Below, one piece after another: positions 1 to 4,911 of a stretch of DNA of 5,508 bases. How positions within the stretch are numbered: position 1 is the stretch's first letter; each line of letters opens with the position of its first letter. The notes under the pieces are model-generated. The model saw nothing but the letters and a program-made list of their open reading frames with translations. It did not search any database and was not told the DNA's origin. This stretch comes from Clostridia bacterium (GTDB lineage: Bacteria > Bacillota_A > Clostridia > Peptostreptococcales > JAAYPU01): the NCBI GenBank assembly GCA_022360735.1, contig JAKSCF010000215.1:1-5508 (forward strand), written 5' to 3'. The translations under genes and the position numbers were made by a program.

Positions 1-80
1 GTACCTGTGACGAATGTAACAACGCCTCACTGGAAAAAGTACATGATTTAGGCTGTGTTCCTATACGGGATACCAGCTAA
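1..80 (+). CDS. C-terminal end of a protein, possibly a GNAT N-acetyltransferase (partial)
   Basis: Only the last 25 codons are present; the reading frame starts at base 3 and ends at a TAA at 78-80. The peptide begins TCDECNNASLEKVHDLGC and ends in IRDTS. The pattern N-x-A-S-x-x-V-x-x-L-G resembles the conserved stretch near the C-terminus of GNAT acetyltransferases (typically N-x-A-S followed by a helix and L-G-F/C), where the asparagine lies in the acetyl-CoA-binding part of the fold. That is a family resemblance over a very short stretch, so the assignment is tentative. It is followed by a 170-bp gap with its own promoter for the next gene, so it is probably a separate transcription unit from the transporter downstream. 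Confidence 0.45.
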   Translation, partial: TCDECNNASLEKVHDLGCVPIRDTS

Positions 81-160
81 AGTTCATATGCCATCAAATT
101 TTCTCCAAATGAATACATTAACGAATATTTATACGCCTGTGTTCATTTTTCCATAGCGTC

Positions 161-179
161 GGGCGTATTGCATACGCCC
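161..179 (+). terminator. GC-rich perfect hairpin, possible weak terminator of the upstream gene
   Basis: GGGCGTAT (161-168) and ATACGCCC (172-179) form a perfect 8-bp stem with a 3-base loop (TGC). After the stem the + strand reads ATGTCTTTT, so the T-run is short and starts a few bases late; this is a poor match to an intrinsic terminator. The hairpin lies downstream of the stop codon at 80 and upstream of the transporter promoter, so ending or stabilising the upstream transcript is the likeliest role. The same 7-bp core recurs at 131-137 in the opposite orientation and at 1709-1715. Confidence 0.4.
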
Positions 180-192
180 ATGTCTTTTAACA

Positions 193-223
193 TTGACTTT
201 GACCTTTACGTTAAGGTTATAAT
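193..223 (+). promoter_or_regulatory. Promoter of the MATE gene with an overlong 19-bp spacer
   Basis: A -35 box TTGACT (193-198) and a consensus -10 box TATAAT (218-223) are separated by 19 bp. The second candidate -35, TTGACC at 199-204, would leave only 13 bp and is unlikely to be used. A 19-bp spacer is longer than the 17-bp optimum and is characteristic of promoters that need a MerR-family activator to twist the DNA. The predicted start point is near 230, giving a leader of about 20 bases that contains the GAGGG ribosome binding site (241-245). Confidence 0.65.
202..217. promoter_or_regulatory. Palindromic operator between -35 and -10, MerR-family type
   Basis: ACCTTTACGTTAAGGT is a palindrome with seven of eight base pairs matching (T207/T212 mismatch). 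It lies almost centrally in the 19-bp spacer of the transporter promoter. In MerR-family systems such as BmrR, SoxR and CueR the dimer binds a palindrome in exactly this place, and ACCTT/AAGGT arms are common in that family. No regulator gene is in the window, so it would be encoded elsewhere. That the operator is of the MerR type is inference from geometry and arm sequence. Confidence 0.55.
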
Positions 224-250
224 ATATAGTGGTAAGAAACGAGGGATATT

Positions 251-1597
251 ATGTCAAAAAAATATGACTTAACCAATGATTCGGTAGTAAAAATTTTTAT
301 CCACTATTTTATTATGTCCGCAGCCGGACTAATGGTTTTATCCATACATATTATTCTGGACGGCATCTTTATTGGTCATGGTATTGGCAGTGATGGATTA
401 GCGGCTATTAATATAGCGGGTGTGGTATTTCCCTTTTTAAATGCCATTTCCTTTACCATTGGATTTGGTGCAGCCGCAGCTGTATCCGTTAAGTTTGGAG
501 AAGGGGAGTCTCAAAAAGCAAACAATATTTTTAACCAAGCCTTTATGCTTTCTATAATTGTATCTTTGGTATATACAGTTTTAAGTATTATATTTATAGA
601 TCAGCTGGTTTACTTACTGGGTTCCAATGAACAGCTTTTCCAAGGGTCAAAAGATTATTTGTTTGTTTTCTCATTATTTTCTATATTTTATATCATAACC
701 ATTGTATTTGAAAATGCTGTTAGAAATGACGGTGAGCCTAAAAAAGCTATGATATCTTTAATATTAGGTGCGGTAACCAATACTGTATTGAACTATGTTT
801 TTATCTTTATATTTTCTTGGGGACTTAAAGGAGCTGCACTTGCCACAGGCATCGGACAAATTGTAAGCTGTGTCTATTTAACCTCTCATTTTTTATTTCA
901 AAAAGGTCAATTGTATTTTCAGAGAACCGGATTTTTTAAGCAAGATATAATACGGATTGTAAGAAACGGTGTGCCCAATGGCTTATCCCAACTTTCTGTT
1001 ACATTAGTAATCATTACCGGAAACTGGATTGTTATAGATATGCTGGGGGAATTAGGTGTGGCTGCATTTGGAATATTGATATACATTAATGAATTTGTCA
1101 TTCTAGGTTTTGCAGGAGTGGCTGGGGCGTTACAACCTTTGGTAAGCTTTAATTTTGGTGCAAAAAAGAAAGAGCGTATTCAAAAAATTGTTCAATTGGC
1201 CTTTTATGCTACCTTATTAATTGGAATAACCGTTATTATTGTAAGTATTAAGGAAGCGGATATTATTATCCGACTGTTTAATAATGAAGAAGAGTTGGTA
1301 TCCCTGACGTCTCATGCAATGAAATTATTTTTCCTAGGCATAGTATTTACCGGATTGAATATGCTGTACAGTGCATATTTTCAAGCTGTAGAAAAAGCAA
1401 AAGAATCAGCCATCATACAAGTGCTTAGGGGTTTTGTATTTATATTTATAGCCTTGTTTACATTGCCTAAGATATATGATGTAGATGGATTGTGGATTTC
1501 TCCATCCATTGCAGAGGTCCTCACTTTTGCAATCTCAATAATTCTAGTAAAAACACGGCCCATATTGAAGAAGAATGAGGTAATAAAAGATAATTAG
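251..1597 (+). CDS. MATE-family multidrug/cation antiporter, MepA-like
   Basis: The 448-residue product has the usual length and hydrophobic profile of a 12-helix MATE exporter in the cytoplasmic membrane, which extrudes organic cations or drugs in exchange for Na+ or H+. The N-terminal half carries DGIFIGHGIGSDGLAA (from D37) and a G-rich helix GFGAAAAVS (71-79), followed by the charged loop KFGEGE. RNDGEPKKA (158-166) and the helix LGAVTNTVLNYVFIF (172-186) are typical. The second half repeats the pattern, with GVPNGLSQLS (240-249), PLVSFNFGAKK (296-306) and a late AEVLTFAISI (421-430). The ATG at 251 follows GAGGG with a 5-base gap. The gene is monocistronic by layout: its own promoter upstream, a hairpin at its stop codon. 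The substrate cannot be predicted. A MerR-type operator would suit induction by a toxic compound. Confidence 0.92.
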   Translation: MSKKYDLTNDSVVKIFIHYFIMSAAGLMVLSIHIILDGIFIGHGIGSDGLAAINIAGVVFPFLNAISFTIGFGAAAAVSVKFGEGESQKANNIFNQAFMLSIIVSLVYTVLSIIFIDQLVYLLGSNEQLFQGSKDYLFVFSLFSIFYIITIVFENAVRNDGEPKKAMISLILGAVTNTVLNYVFIFIFSWGLKGAALATGIGQIVSCVYLTSHFLFQKGQLYFQRTGFFKQDIIRIVRNGVPNGLSQLSVTLVIITGNWIVIDMLGELGVAAFGILIYINEFVILGFAGVAGALQPLVSFNFGAKKKERIQKIVQLAFYATLLIGITVIIVSIKEADIIIRLFNNEEELVSLTSHAMKLFFLGIVFTGLNMLYSAYFQAVEKAKESAIIQVLRGFVFIFIALFTLPKIYDVDGLWISPSIAEVLTFAISIILVKTRPILKKNEVIKDN

Positions 1598-1632
1598 CCC
1601 AGAGTATTCATTTATCGTGAATAATCTGGGCT
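1596..1632 (+). terminator. Long hairpin starting in the MATE stop codon, without a U-tract
   Basis: AGCCCAGA (1596-1603) pairs with TCTGGGCT (1625-1632), and after one G/A mismatch TATTCA (1605-1610) pairs with TGAATA (1618-1623) around a 7-base loop. The stem therefore has 14 pairs and includes the last two bases of the TAG stop codon. The + strand continues TAGGATGTATG, with no T-run, and the reverse strand has none directly after the stem either. It probably marks the 3' end of the transporter mRNA, as an atypical terminator or as a barrier to exonucleases. Confidence 0.55.
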
Positions 1633-1703
1633 TAGGATGTATGATTAAAAATTAACCATTAGATTTCTTTTAGAGCGTTGTCAAAATTAGAAATAACCAA
1701 CCA

Positions 1704-1752
1704 GATTAGGCGTATGTAAACGCCTCAATTCACTGAATTCTAGCCCCTAATC
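1704..1752. repeat. Nested, mutually exclusive inverted repeats
   Basis: GATTAGG (1704-1710) is complementary to CCTAATC (1746-1752). Inside, AGGCGT (1708-1713) can instead pair with ACGCCT (1720-1725), and AATTC (1727-1731) with GAATT (1735-1739). The first two stems share bases 1708-1710 and cannot form fully at the same time. The AGGCGTAT part is the exact reverse complement of bases 131-138 before the transporter gene. The function is unknown; the region may simply hold decayed repeat copies. Confidence 0.35.
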
Positions 1753-1795
1753 CCCAAATTTTAATATCCTTAGCATGGATGGCATAAGCCCATAA

Positions 1796-1824
1796 TTGTT
1801 TAAAAATTATCAATCTGATATACT
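1796..1824 (+). promoter_or_regulatory. Weak candidate promoter in the intergenic region
   Basis: TTGTTT (1796-1801), a 17-bp spacer and TATACT (1819-1824) preceded by TGA, an extended -10 element. The spacing is ideal, but in AT-rich DNA such matches arise by chance. It would give a leader of about 300 bases before the hydrogenase operon, or drive an undetected small RNA. Confidence 0.22.
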
Positions 1825-1996
1825 AGGTTACAGAAAATGTAAAATTAGCAATAGATTGAAAAGTGACTAAATTCAGAAAATTCGAAGTATTTAGACATTT
1901 TTCTACGTGAAATATATTAGTTTGTTTTAAAAAAAGTAAAATATACAGGGTTTGGATTAAAAAGTAAATATTTTCTGAAAAAAAGGCGAAAATGTG

Positions 1997-2047
1997 TATT
2001 CACAAACACCGGAAACTTTGTTATAATCGTAACGAAGTTTGTGAATA
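1997..2047. repeat. 11-bp perfect inverted repeat spanning the hydrogenase promoter
   Basis: TATTCACAAAC (1997-2007) and GTTTGTGAATA (2037-2047) are exact reverse complements, spaced 40 bp arm start to arm start, close to four helical turns. The left arm overlaps the -35 box and the right arm lies just after the predicted start point. Each arm contains TTCACAA/TTGTGAA, the half-site of the redox repressor Rex. The loop of 29 bases contains the -10 box. Confidence 0.7.
1999..2027 (+). promoter_or_regulatory. Promoter of the hydrogenase operon
   Basis: TTCACA (1999-2004) and a consensus TATAAT (2022-2027) are separated by exactly 17 bp, a good sigma-A type match. The predicted start is near 2034, giving a leader of about 94 bases to the first ATG at 2128. 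It is the best promoter match between the transporter and the operon, and no other convincing one occurs between the four operon genes, so they are probably cotranscribed from here. Confidence 0.65.
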
Positions 2048-2056
2048 GGTTATCAA
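2039..2056. promoter_or_regulatory. Rex-like redox operator just downstream of the start point
   Basis: TTGTGAATAGGTTATCAA matches the Rex consensus TTGTGAA-N4-TTCACAA at 12 of 14 specified positions; the left half-site is perfect, the right half-site is TTATCAA. Rex is a repressor that leaves DNA when NADH is high relative to NAD+, and its known targets in Firmicutes include fermentation and hydrogenase genes. The position, immediately after the predicted start near 2034, suits repression. That Rex binds here is inferred, and no rex gene is in the window. Confidence 0.5.
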
Positions 2057-2127
2057 AACTTGACCCAATTTGCATAACGAACGATTCAAATAAATAAGGG
2101 ATTTATCAACGAAAGGAGAAGGGTACT

Positions 2128-2607
2128 ATGCCTACCAGTTTTTTATGTGAAGAAAACTTTGCGAAACTGGACAAAGTGATCGAAAAGTATGAGGGAGTCG
2201 ATGGGGCTCTGATGCTTGTGCTGCAAGAAGCACAAGAAGTTTTTGGATGTTTGCCTATCGAAGTCCAAAAAGAAATTGCGGAAAAACTTGATATGCCTTT
2301 AGCAGAGGTATATGGGGTTGTAACATTCTATTCTCAATTTAGATTAACACCTACTGGTGAGTATACGATAGCTGTCTGTATGGGTACGGCGTGTTATGTT
2401 AGAGGCGCTCAAAAATTGATTGATTTAATTGTTGAAGACATTGGTATTCAAGTTGGAGAAACATCAGCAGATGGAATGTTTACTTTAGAGGCAACGCGAT
2501 GTATAGGGGCCTGTGGATTGGCACCTGTTTTGACTGTTAACGAAGATGTATATGGTCGTTTAGAAGAATCTGACATTAAAGATATACTTGCAAAATACAA
2601 AAAGTAA
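2128..2607 (+). CDS. hndA: NuoE-like [2Fe-2S] subunit of NAD-linked [FeFe]-hydrogenase (HydC/HndA)
   Basis: The 159-residue product has the length and layout of the NuoE/HndA family: an N-terminal helical part (about 10-75, with EVYGVVTFYSQF at 60-71) and a thioredoxin-like ferredoxin domain. The cluster ligands are visible as C84-x4-C89 (CMGTAC) and C125-x3-C129 (CIGAC), a complete [2Fe-2S] set. By family knowledge it sits on the NuoF-like subunit in the soluble cytoplasmic complex, next to the flavin site. The ATG at 2128 is supported by AAGGAG at 2113-2118, nine bases upstream. It is the first gene of the operon, 22 bp before the HndB-like gene. NuoE-like proteins also occur in NAD-dependent formate dehydrogenases; the following genes favour hydrogenase. 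Confidence 0.93.
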   Translation: MPTSFLCEENFAKLDKVIEKYEGVDGALMLVLQEAQEVFGCLPIEVQKEIAEKLDMPLAEVYGVVTFYSQFRLTPTGEYTIAVCMGTACYVRGAQKLIDLIVEDIGIQVGETSADGMFTLEATRCIGACGLAPVLTVNEDVYGRLEESDIKDILAKYKK

Positions 2608-2629
2608 TTTGCACTAGGAGGTATGTGAA

Positions 2630-3034
2630 ATGAAATCGTTAGACGAACTCGCTAAAATTCGCGAAGAAGCATTATTAAACATGTGTGTAAGAGATGATAG
2701 TAAAGACATTAGAATAGTTGTGGGTATGGCAACTTGCGGAATCAGTGCAGGCGCTAGGCCTATTTTACAAGCACTAATTGAAGAAGTTAAATTAAGAAAT
2801 CTTAAATACGTAACGGTGAATCAGACAGGATGTATCGGAGTCTGTCGATTTGAGCCTATCATTGAAGTACATGAAGCCGGAAAAGAAAAAGTAACTTATA
2901 TAGAAATGACACCGGACAGAGCTAAAAAGGTTATAGCAGAACACATCGTAAACGGTAATGTTATTGATGAATACACTATCGGAAGTGCAGAAGCAAAATA
3001 TACGTCTCACGGCACTGTTGAAGATAATTATTAA
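2630..3034 (+). CDS. hndB: HndB-like ferredoxin-fold subunit of the hydrogenase complex
   Basis: The 134-residue product has a thioredoxin-like [2Fe-2S] ferredoxin fold by motif: VGMATCGISAGAR (31-43) and GCIGVC (67-72). The expected C-x4-C pair is incomplete: C36 is followed five residues later by G41, so only C36, C68 and C72 stand in the cluster positions. C19 is the only other cysteine. From memory, this TCGI/S-AGA form is usual in HndB relatives, so the gene is probably intact rather than decayed, but whether it binds a cluster is uncertain. It lies between the NuoE-like and NuoF-like genes, as in hndABCD of Desulfovibrio. AGGAGG at 2616-2621, eight bases before ATG, supports the start. 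Its exact role in the complex is not established by sequence. Confidence 0.87.
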   Translation: MKSLDELAKIREEALLNMCVRDDSKDIRIVVGMATCGISAGARPILQALIEEVKLRNLKYVTVNQTGCIGVCRFEPIIEVHEAGKEKVTYIEMTPDRAKKVIAEHIVNGNVIDEYTIGSAEAKYTSHGTVEDNY

Positions 3035-3096
3035 TCAAGATACTATCGGAAAATCAATATAGAGAGATCTTATGGTAAGCTGGGAGGTTAAAAACT

Positions 3097-4893
3097 ATGG
3101 ATCTATACAGAGCGCATGTTTTGGTTTGTGGTGGAACTGGATGTACTGCATCTCATTCGGAAACTATAATTGAAACATTTGAAAAAGAATTGAAAAAGCA
3201 AGGACTTGAAAAAGAAGTTCAAGTTGTAAGAACAGGATGCTTTGGACTATGTGAAGAAGGTCCAATATGTATTGTATATCCTGAAGGTGCGTTCTACTCA
3301 AGAGTAGAAGCAGCTAAAGTACCGACTATTGTAGAAGAACATTTATTAAAAGGTAGAATTGTTAAAGACTTTTTATATAAAGGTGCATTTGAAAAAGACA
3401 CCATTCAATCATTAAACAATGTAGATTTTTATAAAAAACAAAAAAGAATAGCACTTAAAAACTGTGGAATTATCGATCCGGAAAATATTAACGAATATAT
3501 TGCATTAGATGGCTATAAAGCATTAGGTAAAGTTCTAACTGAGATGAAGCCGCTAGACGTAACTCAAGTGATCCAAGATGCTAGATTACGCGGTCGTGGC
3601 GGTGGCGGATTCCCTACAGGTAAGAAGTGGGAATTTGCAAGTAAAATCCAAGGCGGGCAAAAATATGTTGTTTGTAACGCCGATGAAGGAGATCCGGGTG
3701 CATTCATGGACCGTTCTATCCTAGAAGGAGATCCTCATGCTGTTGTTGAAGCTATGACCATTGCGGGTTATGCTATAGGAGCCAATAAAGGATATATCTA
3801 TGTTAGAGCAGAATATCCAATTGCTGTTAAGAGATTACAAATAGCCATCGATCAAGCAAAAGAAATTGGACTATTAGGTGAAAATATTTTTGACTCAGGA
3901 TTTGAGTTTGATTTAGAAATTCGTTTAGGTGCAGGGGCCTTCGTGTGTGGAGAGGAAACAGCCTTATTGAACTCGATTGAAGGAAAAAGAGGTATGCCTA
4001 GACCAAGACCACCTTTCCCGGCGATTAAAGGATTATGGGAAAAACCAACACTTTTAAGCAACGTTGAAACTTATGCAAATATCCCACAAATTATTATCAA
4101 TGGAGCTGAATGGTTCTCAAGCATCGGTACAGAAAAGAGCAAGGGAACAAAAGTTTTTGCATTGACTGGTAAAATCAACAACACAGGTTTAGTAGAAATT
4201 CCTATGGGAACAACTTTGAGAGAAGTTATTTATGAAATCGGTGGCGGTATACCAAACGGAAAGAAATTCAAAGCTGTTCAAACCGGTGGACCATCAGGTG
4301 GATGTATCACAGCAGATCATTTGGATACTGAAATCGATTACGATAACTTAATTGAATTAAGCTCTATGATGGGTTCCGGCGGTATGGTAGTTATGGATGA
4401 AGACAACTGTATGGTTGACGTTGCTAAGTTCTTCTTAGAATTTACAATGGATGAATCATGTGGTAAATGTCCGCCTTGCCGTATCGGAACAAAGAGAATG
4501 TATGAAATCTTAGAAAAAATTACCAGTGGCGAAGGTGAGCCGGAAGATATAGATAGATTAGAAAAATTAGCATATAACATCAAACAATCAGCACTATGCG
4601 GACTAGGACAAACTTCACCTAACCCAATATTATCTACTTTAAGATTCTTTAGAGACGAGTATGAGGCACACATTAATGATAAAAGATGCCCTGCCGGCGT
4701 ATGTCAAGACTTACTAGAGTATAAAGTGGTTGGCGACATGTGTAAAAAATGCGGTATCTGTGCAGCTAAGTGCCCAACTTCATGTATTTCTGGAGAAAAA
4801 GGTAAAACAATCTATGAAATTGATCAGGACAATTGTGTTAAATGCGGCGCTTGCCTAGATGCGTGTCCTTTCAAAGCCATAGTAAAAGGTTAA
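3097..4893 (+). CDS. hndC: NuoF-like FMN- and NAD-binding subunit (HydB/HndC) of electron-bifurcating hydrogenase
   Basis: The 598-residue product has three parts. An N-terminal thioredoxin-like [2Fe-2S] domain has C11-x4-C16 and C48-x3-C52. The NuoF core carries the FMN loop GRGGGGFPTGKKW (166-178), the nucleotide-site stretch CNADEGDPGAFMDR (193-206), GAGAFVCGEETALLNSIEG (278-296), an SLBB-like region (about 355-430), and a [4Fe-4S] site with C455, C458, C461 and C501. A C-terminal ferredoxin domain has C549, C552, C555, C559 and C580, C583, C586, C590, ligands for two [4Fe-4S] clusters. This extended form marks HydB/HndC rather than respiratory complex I NuoF. The FMN is the site of NAD(H) reaction and, by family knowledge, of electron bifurcation. 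GGGAGG (3082-3087) lies nine to ten bases before the ATG. The 62-bp gap to hndB shows no promoter. Confidence 0.95.
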   Translation: MDLYRAHVLVCGGTGCTASHSETIIETFEKELKKQGLEKEVQVVRTGCFGLCEEGPICIVYPEGAFYSRVEAAKVPTIVEEHLLKGRIVKDFLYKGAFEKDTIQSLNNVDFYKKQKRIALKNCGIIDPENINEYIALDGYKALGKVLTEMKPLDVTQVIQDARLRGRGGGGFPTGKKWEFASKIQGGQKYVVCNADEGDPGAFMDRSILEGDPHAVVEAMTIAGYAIGANKGYIYVRAEYPIAVKRLQIAIDQAKEIGLLGENIFDSGFEFDLEIRLGAGAFVCGEETALLNSIEGKRGMPRPRPPFPAIKGLWEKPTLLSNVETYANIPQIIINGAEWFSSIGTEKSKGTKVFALTGKINNTGLVEIPMGTTLREVIYEIGGGIPNGKKFKAVQTGGPSGGCITADHLDTEIDYDNLIELSSMMGSGGMVVMDEDNCMVDVAKFFLEFTMDESCGKCPPCRIGTKRMYEILEKITSGEGEPEDIDRLEKLAYNIKQSALCGLGQTSPNPILSTLRFFRDEYEAHINDKRCPAGVCQDLLEYKVVGDMCKKCGICAAKCPTSCISGEKGKTIYEIDQDNCVKCGACLDACPFKAIVKG

Positions 4894-4911
4894 GGAAAGG
4901 AGTAGGTCGAA

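Larger units (their letters stand above)
1633..1996. other. AT-rich intergenic stretch without a credible gene
   Basis: No open frame with a ribosome binding site is visible on either strand; the few ATG codons on the + strand are closed within a few codons. It contains the nested inverted repeat at 1704-1752, a small AT hairpin (ATAATT 1792-1797 with AATTAT 1805-1810) and a weak candidate promoter at 1796-1824. Otherwise I see only A/T-rich tracts. The length, together with the operon promoter at its right end, fits an upstream regulatory region. Confidence 0.6.

Noticed and set aside
88..156. 22-codon open frame starting ATG CCA TCA after the upstream gene
   Set aside because: No ribosome binding site before it, no recognisable peptide, and it runs up to the hairpin; likely chance.
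919..1101. Reverse-strand open frames inside the MATE gene (also 1381-1563)
   Set aside because: They are shadows of the transporter reading frame, with no start signals or recognisable products.
21..1727. 9-bp match AACGCCTCA at 21-29 and 1719-1727
   Set aside because: One copy is within the coding end of the upstream gene and the similarity does not extend cleanly; not good evidence for attachment sites.
2060..2088. TTGACC at 2060-2065 as a -35 box of a second operon promoter
   Set aside because: The hexamer 17 bp downstream (GATTCA) is a poor -10, whereas TTCACA-N17-TATAAT at 1999-2027 is much better.
2090..2106. Small hairpin ATAAAT/ATTTAT before the first operon ribosome binding site
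   Set aside because: Six A-T pairs only; too weak to claim a riboswitch or thermometer, and it does not cover the Shine-Dalgarno sequence.
2975..3051. 10-bp direct repeat ACTATCGGAA at 2975-2984 and 3042-3051
   Set aside because: Short, one copy in coding sequence, no flanking structure; probably chance.
3852..4673. Reverse-strand open frames inside the NuoF-like gene (3852-4061, 4338-4673) and in hndB (2792-3010)
   Set aside because: They lie wholly within well-supported coding sequence and resemble no protein family.
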